NCBI GenBank assembly: GCA_902475245.1
Contig: CABRYP010000001.1
Span: 110,598-174,597 of the forward strand
Direction of reading: 5' to 3'
Origin: an uncultured Collinsella sp.
GTDB lineage: Bacteria > Actinomycetota > Coriobacteriia > Coriobacteriales > Coriobacteriaceae
DNA: 64,000 bases
Shown here in pieces: positions 33,538-42,115 of this stretch. A program made the translations under genes and the position numbers. Numbering within the stretch: position 1 is the first letter of the stretch; every line of letters begins with the position of its first letter. The notes below the pieces were generated by a model that was given only the letters and a program-made list of their open reading frames with translations, did not search any database and had not been told where the DNA came from.

Positions 33538-34035
33538 ATACCCCAGCAGCATAAATGCTTCCCCGGTTGGCTCGTCGTGGCCTCCGGCTTTGTCATCAGG
33601 GCCACGGTCGTTACCGCCAAGATTTCGCTCGGCGCGATCTATGATCGCTTTGGCCTGCGCTTTGGCAACGTGCTGGGATCCGTTGCGTGCATTATCGCTT
33701 GCGTTGCCCTGTGCTTCCCCGCGACCGATCTTGGTCCCATCGTGGCTGCCGTGAGCTTTGGTGTCGGAACGTGCATGGGCACCATCACGCCTACTATTGC
33801 CGCGTCCAAGCAGTTTGGCATGGCCGACCTCGGCAAGGTCACGGGCACCATTACCTCGCTCGAGATGGTCGGCGGCACCGTGGGCGCCATCGTTTCGGGT
33901 GTGCTGTCCGATGCCACGGGCTCTTTTGCGAGCACCTGGATTGTCTGCTTGGTGTGCTCGGTGGCTATGTTGGTGTTTCTGCTGGCGTCTGAGCCCATCG
34001 CCGCCAAGCTGCGTGCAAGCGTGGCGGGGGAGTAG
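33538..34035 (+). pseudogene. Remnant of an MFS transporter gene (internal deletion, lost start codon)
   Basis: The frame encodes 165 residues. The first ~20 (PQQHKCFPGWLVVASGFVI) look like the N-terminus and first helix of a major facilitator. They then join abruptly to ATVVTAKISLGAIYDRFGLR, which resembles the start of the C-terminal six-helix half (the second copy of the loop 2-3 type motif DRFGxR). About half the expected ~400 residues are missing. The codon in the start position, 6 bases after AAGGAG, is ATA instead of ATG, so proper initiation is lost; an internal GTG at 33577 exists. The reading frame itself is still open, indicating recent decay. Confidence 0.75.
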
Positions 34036-34075
34036 ACGTCCGTCGCTCTTTTCTGTTTGCCCCGTTCTGTTTGTG

Positions 34076-34274
34076 GCCGCCCTGGAAGCCGAATGGATGC
34101 TCGTACCATCATTCGGTTTCCAAGGCGGTCACGGGCCTACGAAATGATCCGTTTCCTCCGTCCCCAACAGATCACGTGATCCGAAGGGGACGGAGGAAAA
34201 CGGATCACAAACAGCGGCGGCGCATCTGGCCGAACGAGTCCCCATACCCTCGTTCGGTCAGACGCGCCGCCGCG
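34076..34274. repeat. Three consecutive long hairpins upstream of hisS
   Basis: Hairpin 1 (34076-34130) pairs GGCCGCCCTGGAAGCCGAATG with its near complement around GATGCTCGTACCAT. Hairpin 2 (34147-34206) pairs TGATCCGTTTCCTCCGTCCCC with its complement around AACAGATCACGTGATCCGAA. Hairpin 3 (34212-34274) pairs GCGGCG...TGGCCGAACGAG with CTCGTTCGGTCAGACGCG...CGC around TCCCCATACC. Arms are unrelated to each other. No gene lies in this 300-bp gap; a TATAAT at 34291-34296 probably serves hisS. Confidence 0.7.
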
Positions 34275-34338
34275 TTGCTGCTTTGTGCCGTATAATGTCC
34301 ACTATCTATGACGCGATACAAAAGAAAGGTGTTTGCCC

Positions 34339-35652
34339 ATGCAGGCACAGAAGGCGGAGGGAACCCGCGACCTTATCGGCGCCGAGATGCGCGCCTGGCA
34401 AAAGATGCAGCAGATTGCGGCCAGCGTATTCGAGCCGTTTGGCTTTAAGCCCATCGAGACGCCCGCGATCGAGCAGGTGGACGTGTTTGTCCACGGCATC
34501 GGCCAGTCGACCGACGTCGTGCGCAAGGAGATGTTCCGCGTGTTTAGCGGCGCCAACCTGGAGCGCGTCTTTACCGAAGGCACCGATACCAAGCTCAAGC
34601 CTAAGCAGCGTCTGGCCCTTCGTCCCGAGGGCACGGCCGGTGTGGTGCGCGCCGTCGTGGAGAACAACCTGGTGCCCCAGGGCTCCACGCCGTTTAAGGC
34701 TTACTACGCCGAGGCCATGTTCCGCGGCGAGCGTCCCCAGAAGGGCCGCCTGCGCCAGTTCCACCAGGTGGGCATCGAGTGGCTTGGCGCTCCCGATCCG
34801 GCGGCAGACGCCGAGTGCATCATCATGCTCATGGAGTTCTACAAGCGCCTGGGCTTCGATCTTTCCAAGCTTCGTCTGCTCATCAACTCGATGGGTGACG
34901 CCCAGTGCCGTCCGGCTTACCGCGAGCAGGTTAAGCAGTTCATCCTCGATCACGCAGACGAGATGTGCGATGAGTGTCGCGAGCGCGCCGAGCTCAACCC
35001 GCTGCGTGCCTTCGACTGCAAGAACGACCACTGCCGCGAGATCATGGCCGAGGCTCCGCTGATGGGTGACAACCTGTGCGACGAGTGCCGCGAGCACTAC
35101 GAGCAGGTCAAACGCTATCTGGATACCGCCGGTATCGAGTATGTCGAGGATCCCACCTTGGTGCGCGGCCTGGACTACTACACCCGTACCGTCTTTGAGG
35201 TCGAGGCCCCTGGCGCCGGCGTCGGCTCCATCGGCGGCGGCGGCCGCTACGACGGCCTGGTCGAGCTCGAGGGCGGCAAGCCTACGGCCGGCGTCGGCTT
35301 CGCCGTCGGTTTTGAGCGCGCCCTGCTGGCCCTACAGGCCTTTGGCGGCGACCTGGGTGCCGATGAGGCCCCGTGCGTCTACGTCGCCAACGCCGGCAAG
35401 GAGTTGCGCCAGAACGTCTTCGCCATTACGCAGGAGCTTCGCGCTGCAGGTATCGTGACCGAGGCCGACTACCAGGGCCGTTCGCTCAAGGCTCAGTTTA
35501 AGCAGGCCGACAAGGTGGGCGCCAAGCTCATTTTGGTCTTGGGCGGCGACGAGCTTGCCGCCGGCAAGGTCAAGGTGCGCGACATGCAGAGCCATGACGA
35601 GGTTCTCGTCGATCTGGCCAATGTGGTCGAGGCGGTTCGCGAGCGCCTGTAG
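34339..35652 (+). CDS. hisS: Histidyl-tRNA synthetase
   Basis: Class IIa synthetase charging tRNA-His, 437 residues. Motif 1 lies in the EPFGFKPIETPAIE region, motif 2 in AYYAEAMFRGERPQKGRLRQFHQVGIE, the HisA signature LVRGLDYYTRTVFEVE follows, and motif 3 in GVGFAVGFERALLAL. The C-terminal anticodon-binding domain begins around APCVYVANAGKE. GAAAGGTG lies before the ATG (MQAQKAEGTRDL); a TTG two codons upstream is also in frame but less likely. A terminator follows. Confidence 0.96.
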   Translation: MQAQKAEGTRDLIGAEMRAWQKMQQIAASVFEPFGFKPIETPAIEQVDVFVHGIGQSTDVVRKEMFRVFSGANLERVFTEGTDTKLKPKQRLALRPEGTAGVVRAVVENNLVPQGSTPFKAYYAEAMFRGERPQKGRLRQFHQVGIEWLGAPDPAADAECIIMLMEFYKRLGFDLSKLRLLINSMGDAQCRPAYREQVKQFILDHADEMCDECRERAELNPLRAFDCKNDHCREIMAEAPLMGDNLCDECREHYEQVKRYLDTAGIEYVEDPTLVRGLDYYTRTVFEVEAPGAGVGSIGGGGRYDGLVELEGGKPTAGVGFAVGFERALLALQAFGGDLGADEAPCVYVANAGKELRQNVFAITQELRAAGIVTEADYQGRSLKAQFKQADKVGAKLILVLGGDELAAGKVKVRDMQSHDEVLVDLANVVEAVRERL

Positions 35653-35708
35653 CGCATCTTTTTGAGCTGCGGGCCTGCTAACGTGCCCTGCTCATGGAGA
35701 GCGATTGT

Positions 35709-35752
35709 TACGGGGGTGTTTCGCTTTTATGCGGAATGCCCCCGTTTACGTA
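35709..35752. terminator. Terminator after hisS
   Basis: ACGGGGG/CCCCCGT closing stem with inner complementary ATTCCGC-like sequence (GTGTTTCGC with GCGGAATGC) and TTTA after it. Confidence 0.65.
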
Positions 35753-35802
35753 TGCCGCCCACCGAGAAATACGACCATTTGGGGCAAAAACCCTTGCAAT
35801 GC

Positions 35803-35865
35803 AGAAAATACTTTTGTGTGGTAAAGCGCAATCAGTGTCGAAAGTATTTCTCAAGCGCCTATAAT
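35803..35865 (+). promoter_or_regulatory. Putative ppc promoter with inverted repeat
   Basis: TATAAT at 35860-35865 is a strong -10. An inverted repeat, AGAAAATACTTT (35803-35814) and AAAGTATTTCT (35841-35851), lies just upstream and could be an operator. No good -35 box is visible, which fits activator dependence. Confidence 0.5.
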
Positions 35866-35897
35866 GAATACCGCATGTTACGTGCATAGAAGGAGGA

Positions 35898-38723
35898 ATG
35901 GGAGGAAACGTGGCTGAGAACCTAAGCAACCAGTCTGTACCCGAAGCCGCGGCGCGCGTCGCTGCCGTGGTCAACCGCCTCGTTAACCGAATCGGCTCGA
36001 ATGCCGAGTCCAGGGAGCGTCTCGCCGAGATCGAGATCCCCGAGGAGCTGCGCGATAATCTGGCGCTGTTCCTGCGCCTGGAACGTCGTGTGCTTAGCGA
36101 GTATGATCCCGAGATCGCGGACCTGTTCGACAAGATTTTGACAGCCGAGATTGTGGCCAATGCTGGCAACCCCGGTACCCGCGCTGCCGACGAGTCCGTT
36201 GACGAGCAGGGCGTGCCCACTGCCGACGAGCCCACCGCCGTGGCATTTCGTGAGGTCGTCGATCTGATCGACAGCCTGCCGCTCGATAAGCAGCAGGTCA
36301 TTGTCCGCGCCTTTACGAGCTTCTTCCATCTGGCAAACTTGTCGGAGGAGAACTACCGTGTGGCGCAGCTGCGCGAGCGCGAGGCCGGCGCATCGACCGA
36401 TACCGAGGTCGATCCCGCCAACGAACTCACCGTCGCCTATCACCAGTTGGTAAACGAGATGGGTGTCGAGGGCGCCAACGAGCTGCTCGGCAAGCTCGAG
36501 TTCCACCCTGTCTTTACCGCACATCCCACCGAGGCCCGTCGTAAGGCCGTCGAGGGCAAGATTCGTCGTATCTCCAACCTGCTGGAGGAGCGTCCGCGTC
36601 TGGGCGGCTCCGACCTGGTGGAGAACGAGCGCCATATGCTGCAGGAGATCGACGCCCTGGTGCGTACGAGCCCCATCGCGCTCAAGAAGCCCACGCCGGT
36701 CGAGGAAGCCGATACCATCATCGACATCTTCGATAACACGCTGTTCGACGTTATCCCCGTCATCTATCGTCGTTTTGACGACTGGGTGCTGGGCGACAAG
36801 GCCGGCACCGTGCCGCCTCTGTGCCCGGCGTTCTTCCACCCCGGCAGCTGGATCGGTTCCGACCGTGACGGCAACCCCAACGTTACCGCCAAGGTGAGCC
36901 GCGAGGTCGCCGCCAAGTACTTCACCCACATGGTGCTCAAACTCGAGGACAAATGCCGCCGCATCGGCCGTAACCTCACGCTCGAGGCCACCTACAGCAA
37001 GCCTTCTGCCGAGCTCATTAACCTGTGGAACCATCAGGTCGAGATGAGCCCTCGGTACACGGCCCGCGCCGAGCTGATCTCCGAGCACGAGCCGCATCGC
37101 GCCGTCATGCTCGTCATGGCCGACCGTCTGAACGCCACCGTGCGCCGTATCACCGACACCATGTACCACAGCGCCGATGAGTTCCTGGAGGACCTGCGCG
37201 TCGTCCAGCGCTCGCTGGCCGCCTGCGGTGCCGTCCGTGCTGCCTACGGCCCGGTCCAGACCATCATCTGGCAGGTCGAGTCCTTCGGCTTCCACATGGT
37301 CGAGATGGAGTTCCGTCAGCACTCCGTGGTGCACGCCCGCGCCCTTAAGGATATCCACGAGAACGGTATCCATGGCGACCTGCAGCCCATGACGCGCGAG
37401 GTCATCGATACCTTCCGCGCTATCGGCTCCATCCAAAAGCGCTACGGCAAGAAGATGGCGCACCGCTACATCATCTCGTTCACCAAGAGCGCCCAGCATG
37501 TGGCCGACGTCTTTGAGCTGGCCCACCTGTCCTTCGCGCACGAGGAGGATGTCCCCGAGCTCGACGTGATCCCGCTGTTCGAGCAGCTCGAGGACCTCGA
37601 GGGCTGTGTCGACGTGCTCGACCAGATGCTTACGCTGCCCGTGGTGCAAAAGCGCCTCGCCCAGACCAACCGCCGCATGGAGGTCATGCTGGGCTATTCC
37701 GACTCCTCCAAGGATGCCGGCCCTACCACGGCCATGCTCGCACTGCATTCCGCGCAGGAGCGCATTGCCAAGTGGGCCGAGAAGAACGATATCGACCTGG
37801 TGCTCATGCACGGTCGCGGCGGTGCCGTTGGCCGTGGCGGCGGCCCGGCCAACAAGGCCGTGCTGGCGCAGCCCAAGGGTTCGGTCAACTGCTTCTTTAA
37901 GCTCACCGAGCAGGGCGAGGTCATTTTTGCCCGTTACGGCAACCGCACGCTGGCTCAGCGCCATGTTGAGTCCGTTGCCGCCGCAACGCTTTTGCAGTCG
38001 GCCCCGAGTGTCGAGAAGACCAACACAGAGACCACGCAGAAGTTCTGGGATATGGCCGAGAAGCTTAACGCTGCAAGCCACGAGCGCTATCTGGACCTGC
38101 TGAACACCGAGGACTTTACACCGTGGTTCTCGACCGTGACGCCGCTGACCGAAGTCGGTCTGCTGCCGATCGGCTCGCGTCCCGCTAAGCGCGGCCTGGG
38201 CGCCAAGTCGCTCGACGACCTGCGTACCATTCCGTGGATCTTCAGCTGGAGCCAGGCACGCATTAACCTGGCCGCCTGGTACGGCCTGGGTACCGCCTGC
38301 GAGCAGCTGGGCGACCTTGACCAGCTCAAGGCTGCCTACCAGGAGTGGCCGTTCTTCCGCACCTTTATCGACAACATCGAGATGTCGATCGCCAAGACCG
38401 ATCAGCGCATCGCCAAGATGTATCTGCACCTGGGTGATCGCCAGGATCTGTCCGAGAAGGTCTTCACCGAGATGCAGCTCACACGTAAGTGGGTCCTTGC
38501 CATCGTCGGTGACGAGTGGCCGCTGCAGCGCCGCCGCGTGCTCGGCTGCGCCGTCCGCGTCCGTAACCCCTATGTCGACGCTCTGTCCATTGCCCAGGTC
38601 CGCGCCCTTCGCGAGGTGCGTATGAACCAGGACGAGATGGCCGAGGAGAAGAAGGCCGAGTACATGAGCCTGATTCTTTCGACTGTGACCGGCGTCTCGG
38701 CAGGATTGCAGAACACGGGGTAA
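35898..38723 (+). CDS. ppc: Phosphoenolpyruvate carboxylase
   Basis: PEPC adds bicarbonate to phosphoenolpyruvate to give oxaloacetate, an anaplerotic step that feeds aspartate synthesis and reductive succinate formation. 941 residues is within the family range. Diagnostic regions are VFTAHPTEARR (active-site His), SWIGSDRDGNPNVTAKVSRE, VMLGYSDSSKDAGPTTAML, LMHGRGGAVGRGGGPANKAVLAQP and the C-terminal QNTG. The long acidic insertion near residues 95-115 is not typical. GAAGGAGGA precedes the ATG at 35898, and GGGAGGAAAC precedes an in-frame GTG at 35910; either could be the start. Confidence 0.96.
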   Translation: MGGNVAENLSNQSVPEAAARVAAVVNRLVNRIGSNAESRERLAEIEIPEELRDNLALFLRLERRVLSEYDPEIADLFDKILTAEIVANAGNPGTRAADESVDEQGVPTADEPTAVAFREVVDLIDSLPLDKQQVIVRAFTSFFHLANLSEENYRVAQLREREAGASTDTEVDPANELTVAYHQLVNEMGVEGANELLGKLEFHPVFTAHPTEARRKAVEGKIRRISNLLEERPRLGGSDLVENERHMLQEIDALVRTSPIALKKPTPVEEADTIIDIFDNTLFDVIPVIYRRFDDWVLGDKAGTVPPLCPAFFHPGSWIGSDRDGNPNVTAKVSREVAAKYFTHMVLKLEDKCRRIGRNLTLEATYSKPSAELINLWNHQVEMSPRYTARAELISEHEPHRAVMLVMADRLNATVRRITDTMYHSADEFLEDLRVVQRSLAACGAVRAAYGPVQTIIWQVESFGFHMVEMEFRQHSVVHARALKDIHENGIHGDLQPMTREVIDTFRAIGSIQKRYGKKMAHRYIISFTKSAQHVADVFELAHLSFAHEEDVPELDVIPLFEQLEDLEGCVDVLDQMLTLPVVQKRLAQTNRRMEVMLGYSDSSKDAGPTTAMLALHSAQERIAKWAEKNDIDLVLMHGRGGAVGRGGGPANKAVLAQPKGSVNCFFKLTEQGEVIFARYGNRTLAQRHVESVAAATLLQSAPSVEKTNTETTQKFWDMAEKLNAASHERYLDLLNTEDFTPWFSTVTPLTEVGLLPIGSRPAKRGLGAKSLDDLRTIPWIFSWSQARINLAAWYGLGTACEQLGDLDQLKAAYQEWPFFRTFIDNIEMSIAKTDQRIAKMYLHLGDRQDLSEKVFTEMQLTRKWVLAIVGDEWPLQRRRVLGCAVRVRNPYVDALSIAQVRALREVRMNQDEMAEEKKAEYMSLILSTVTGVSAGLQNTG

Positions 38724-38744
38724 TCGATAGCCCTGTAGTCGTCC

Positions 38745-38871
38745 GGGCCCGCCATAGGTTTACTTTTAGGCACGTCCTCGGACATGCAAGAAGCCCTCGC
38801 TGCACACTTCGTGCGGCGAGGGCTTCTTGCGTCCTGCGGAGTGTGCCTAAAAGTAAACCTATGGCGGGCCC
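38745..38871. repeat. 127-bp intergenic palindrome, core family I, copy 1
   Basis: Outer arms of 29 bp match perfectly (38745-38773 with 38843-38871). Inside lies a second perfect 15-bp stem, GCAAGAAGCCCTCGC with its complement, around a GCAC/GTGC mini-hairpin. GTCCTCGGACAT and GCGTCCTGCGGAGT link the inner and outer stems. The core is shared with the palindrome at 41329-41451, but the outer arms are unrelated. No ORF. Confidence 0.85.
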
Positions 38872-39092
38872 TGCGATGTCCGGTCTTCGGCGGATTACTG
38901 GCTGGGGGAATAATGGCGCGCTTCGCGCGTTTTGGATGGGGCTTCGTGCTGCGGAATGCATTCAGAGGGAAACCCGTCGGGTCCCTTCGTCCTCGGTCTT
39001 CAGAGATTGGGGCTGAAGGGAAGAAAGGCGCGCCTCGCGTCTTATCGATCGGGATTGAGATGCATTTGGCGCTTCTCGCCTTACGACTGTTC
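38872..39092. other. Intergenic sequence, no gene seen
   Basis: Contains short GC palindromes (GCGCGCTTCGCGCG, GGGAAACCCGTCGGGTCCC) and no frame with ribosome site or recognisable product on either strand. Confidence 0.5.
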
Positions 39093-39129
39093 CGGCCGCG
39101 GTCCCCTTTGGGATCGCGGCCGTTTTGTT
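39093..39129 (+). terminator. Terminator-like hairpin upstream of larA
   Basis: CGGCCGCG(G)/(T)CGCGGCCG stem with a TCCCCTTTGGGA centre and TTTTGTT tail. It may end ppc read-through and insulate larA. Confidence 0.7.
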
Positions 39130-39247
39130 GTGGGTCAAATATGAACGTTGTGTTAATGAGTCGGAGACGGTGGTGTTTTTCGGTGAGCGGCGTATCCTTC
39201 CAACGGTTTATCTAGTGTGTCAGTTGAAAGGAAGAGGGCGCTCATCA

Positions 39248-40525
39248 TTGTTTGAATGTGAACTGCCGTTTGACCACAAGACGTTGCATCTGGAGCTCGA
39301 GGACAAGAACTTCGCGGGTGTGATGGAGGGTCATCAAAACGAGTTTAAGACTACGAAATCGCAGGAAGAGCTGGTAGAGGAGTCGCTTGCCAACCCTTAT
39401 GGCTCGCCGTCGCTCGAGGAGCTTTGTGCTGGCAAGAAGGATATTGTCATCATTAGCTCCGACCATACGCGTCCCGTTCCCTCGCGTGTGACGATGCCTA
39501 TTCTGCTGCATCACATCCATACTGCTGCGCCGAAGGCGCGCGTGCGTATTTTGGTTGCTACGGGTATGCACCGTCCGTCGACGCACGAGGAACTCGTCAA
39601 CAAGTATGGCGAGGAGATCGTTGCCAACGAGGAAATCGTTATGCACGTCGCGACTGATGACAGCATGATGAAAAAGATCGGCACCCTGCCTTCTGGTGGC
39701 GAGTGCATCATCAACAAGATTGCCGCCGATTGCGATCTGCTGCTTGCCGAGGGCTTCATTGAGCCGCACTTCTTTGCCGGTTTCTCTGGCAGCCGTAAGT
39801 CCGTCCTGCCCGGCATCGCCAGCTATAAGACCATCATGTACAACCACAACGGTCAGTTTGTGAACGATTCCCACTCGCGTGCCGGCAACCTGTGCCACAA
39901 CCACGTGAGCGAGGACATGTTTGCCGCTGCCGAGATGGCTCACCTCGCCTTTGTGCTTAACGTGGTGCTTAACGGCAAGCACGAGGTCATCGGCTCCTTT
40001 GCCGGCGACATCCACAAGGCGCACGAGGCCGGCTGCGAGTTCGTGAAGAGCCTTGCCGGCGTTGAGCCCGTCGAGTGCGAGATTGCCATCACCACCAATG
40101 GTGGCTACCCCCTCGATCAGAACATCTATCAGGCTGTGAAGGGCATGTGCGCTGCCGAGGCCACGCTTCCCGAGGGCGGCGTGATCATCGACGTCGCCGG
40201 TTGTGCCGACGGTCACGGTGGCGAGGGCTTCTATCACAACATCGCCGACAACGATCCGGCAGAGTTTGAGCGTGCCTGCATCGACCGTCCTAAGGACGAG
40301 ACCCTGCCCGACCAGTGGACGAGCCAGATTTTCGCCCGCATCCTGGCGCATCACCCTGTGATCATGGTCACCGACCTGTGCGATCACCAGATGCTCAAGG
40401 ATATGCACATGACGCCGGTCAACACTATCGAGGAGGCGCTCAAGCTCGCCTTTGAGATGAAGGGTGCCGATGCCAAGGTGGCCGTCATTCCCGATGGCCT
40501 GGGCGTTGTTGTCGCTCAGCACTAG
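39248..40525 (+). CDS. larA: Nickel-dependent lactate racemase LarA
   Basis: LarA interconverts L- and D-lactate using a covalently bound nickel-pincer nucleotide, by a proton-coupled hydride transfer. SSDHTRPVPS, GMHRPSTHEE, EPHFFAGFSGSRKSVLPGI and the NGGYPLDQNIYQAVKGM segment are family hallmarks. No ATG lies near the expected start. Choosing the TTG at 39248 (MFECELPFDH, with AAGGAAGAGGG upstream) gives 425 residues and places His108, His174, Lys184 and His200 at exactly the numbers of the catalytic and nickel-binding residues of the Lactiplantibacillus plantarum enzyme. The open frame runs ~40 codons further upstream but looks non-coding. larD follows after 49 bases. Confidence 0.9.
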   Translation: MFECELPFDHKTLHLELEDKNFAGVMEGHQNEFKTTKSQEELVEESLANPYGSPSLEELCAGKKDIVIISSDHTRPVPSRVTMPILLHHIHTAAPKARVRILVATGMHRPSTHEELVNKYGEEIVANEEIVMHVATDDSMMKKIGTLPSGGECIINKIAADCDLLLAEGFIEPHFFAGFSGSRKSVLPGIASYKTIMYNHNGQFVNDSHSRAGNLCHNHVSEDMFAAAEMAHLAFVLNVVLNGKHEVIGSFAGDIHKAHEAGCEFVKSLAGVEPVECEIAITTNGGYPLDQNIYQAVKGMCAAEATLPEGGVIIDVAGCADGHGGEGFYHNIADNDPAEFERACIDRPKDETLPDQWTSQIFARILAHHPVIMVTDLCDHQMLKDMHMTPVNTIEEALKLAFEMKGADAKVAVIPDGLGVVVAQH

Positions 40526-40574
40526 TGTGCGGCTCAAACGAATCGTTTATAACCGACAAGAAAGATAAGGTTTT

Positions 40575-41306
40575 ATGCTTACCAAACTCCTCTGCGAATT
40601 CGGCGCAACGGCCCTCATGATCATCTTTGGCGTGGGCGTGCACTGCGATACCGTGCTCAAGGGCACCAAGTATCAGGGCTCCGGCCACATGTTTGCCATC
40701 ACCACCTGGTCTTTTGGCATCTCGGTCTGCCTGTTTGTCTTTGGCGGCGCCGTGTGCATGAACCCCGCCATGGTGCTTGCCCAGTGCATCGTAGGCCTGG
40801 TGCCGTGGAGCAGCTGCATCCCCTTCATGATTGCCGATATGCTCGGCGGCTTTGTGGGTGCCGTGATCGCTTGGTTTATGTATGCCGATGAGTTCAAGGC
40901 TTCCGAGGGTGTCGTCGATCCCATTGCTCAGCGCAACATCTTCTCGACCAACCCCACCACCGAGGGTACGAACTATGCCCGCAACTTCTTCTGCGAGGCT
41001 ATCTGCACCTTCGTGTTCATCAGCGCCATCCTTGCCGCTGCTAGCCGTGCTGGTGAGAACGTTCTGTTGCTCGCCATCTGCGTCGGCCTGATTGTCTGGG
41101 CCGTTGGCATGGGCATGGGCGGCATTACCGGCTTCGCCATGAACCAGGCACGTGACCTTGGTCCTCGCATGGCCTATCAGGTGCTGCCGATCAAGAACAA
41201 GGCTGACAACAACTGGAAGTATGGCCTGCTTGTTCCTGGTATCGCGCCGTTTGTCGGTGCTATTGTGGCCGCGCTGTTTGTGCATGGTTTCTTGGGCATG
41301 TTCTAG
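40575..41306 (+). CDS. larD: MIP/aquaporin family channel, probable lactic acid channel LarD
   Basis: A 243-residue major intrinsic protein with six membrane helices and two half-helices. The first pore motif is GGAVCMNPAMVLA (NPA); the second is GFAMNQARDLGPRM, where GlpF-like channels normally have NPARD, so Pro is replaced by Gln. Immediately downstream of larA, it matches the organisation of the L. plantarum lar operon, where the GlpF1 homologue LarD passes lactic acid. A glycerol channel is the alternative. AAGATAAGG precedes the ATG. Confidence 0.82.
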   Translation: MLTKLLCEFGATALMIIFGVGVHCDTVLKGTKYQGSGHMFAITTWSFGISVCLFVFGGAVCMNPAMVLAQCIVGLVPWSSCIPFMIADMLGGFVGAVIAWFMYADEFKASEGVVDPIAQRNIFSTNPTTEGTNYARNFFCEAICTFVFISAILAAASRAGENVLLLAICVGLIVWAVGMGMGGITGFAMNQARDLGPRMAYQVLPIKNKADNNWKYGLLVPGIAPFVGAIVAALFVHGFLGMF

Positions 41307-41328
41307 TCTGAGGCTACATAGTTGTCCG

Positions 41329-41451
41329 CTGTCCGCATGGGGTAACTTCCCAGCGCGTCCTCGGACATGCAAAAAGGCTCGCTGCGCACTTCGTGCGGCG
41401 AGCCTTTTTGCGTCCTGTGGAGTGCGCTGGGAAGTTACCCCATGCGGACAG
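41329..41451. repeat. 123-bp intergenic palindrome, core family I, copy 2
   Basis: Outer arms of 28 bp match perfectly (41329-41356 with 41424-41451; begins CTGTCCGCATGGGGTAAC). The inner stem GCAAAAAGGCTCGC and GCGAGCCTTTTTGC surrounds GCAC/GTGC. The linker sequences GTCCTCGGACAT and GCGTCCTGTGGAGT are shared with copy 1 at 38745-38871; the outer arms are not. It sits between the convergent larD and tetR genes and may also block read-through. Confidence 0.85.
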
Positions 41452-41573
41452 CTGCGGGGTCTTTGTTGCGTTCGTACAAGCAACCCAACATATATATCTG
41501 AATTTGGATGTGAGGGGCGCTTTGTTTTTTGGTGCCCTGAGATGGGGGCGAGACTTTGGAATGAGAGGCTAAC

Positions 41574-42113
41574 TTAGATGAAGAGGGGTTGTATGGCTGA
41601 TAGGTAGTCTTTGGCTACTTCGGCCTTATCTGCTTGGAAGTTGTGCCAGGCCCACCATTGGACCATTCCTACGAAGCTTGAGGCTATGTGGTGTAGTAGG
41701 AAGCTTCGGTCCATGGTGCTGGCGGGGCCTGCGGGATCGACGGGGACGGTTTCGGCTGCTCGGGCCATGATGGTCTTGCGGAGGCTGTCGGCGAAGACGC
41801 GTGAGCCGGCACCGGCTACGAGGGCTCGAACGCCCTGACGGCGCTCCCAGAGGTTGTTGAGGATATGCTCGACCTGTACGAGTGGGTCATCGAGGGGCGT
41901 ACCGTCATTGTCGAGGGCATGGGTGCAGATATCGCGCACGAGCTCAGCGAGCAGGTCATCTTTGCTTTTAAAGAGGCCGTAGAACGTGGCCCGACCCACA
42001 TGGGCGCGAGCGATGATGACGCCGACGGTGATCTTGCCGTAATCTTCCTCGCACAGGAGCTCGGAGAACGCCGCAACGATGGCGGCACGGCTTTTTGCCT
42101 TGCGGGCATCCAT
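41574..42113 (-). CDS. TetR/AcrR family transcriptional regulator
   Basis: A 179-residue one-component repressor. The N-terminal HTH is GKITVGVIIARAHVGRATFYGLFKSKDDLL, with the TetR signature GRATFYxxFKSKDDL. The C-terminal ligand domain (from about residue 60) contains tryptophan-rich MVQWWAWHNFQADK. The ATG starts 2 bases after the larC stop, so it is the last gene of the larB-larC-tetR transcript and a candidate regulator of the lar genes. The ligand is unknown. Confidence 0.88.
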   Translation of the reverse strand: MDARKAKSRAAIVAAFSELLCEEDYGKITVGVIIARAHVGRATFYGLFKSKDDLLAELVRDICTHALDNDGTPLDDPLVQVEHILNNLWERRQGVRALVAGAGSRVFADSLRKTIMARAAETVPVDPAGPASTMDRSFLLHHIASSFVGMVQWWAWHNFQADKAEVAKDYLSAIQPLFI

Positions 42114-42115
42114 GG

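Noticed and set aside
35922..38429. Very long minus-strand open frame (835 codons) opposite ppc
   Set aside because: Mirror of a high-GC gene; composition is Leu/Gly/Val/His-biased without motifs or ribosome site, and ppc on the other strand is unambiguous.
39125..39247. 41-codon N-terminal extension of larA
   Set aside because: The TTG at 39248 reproduces the known catalytic residue numbering (His108, His174, Lys184, His200), and the extension is compositionally non-coding.
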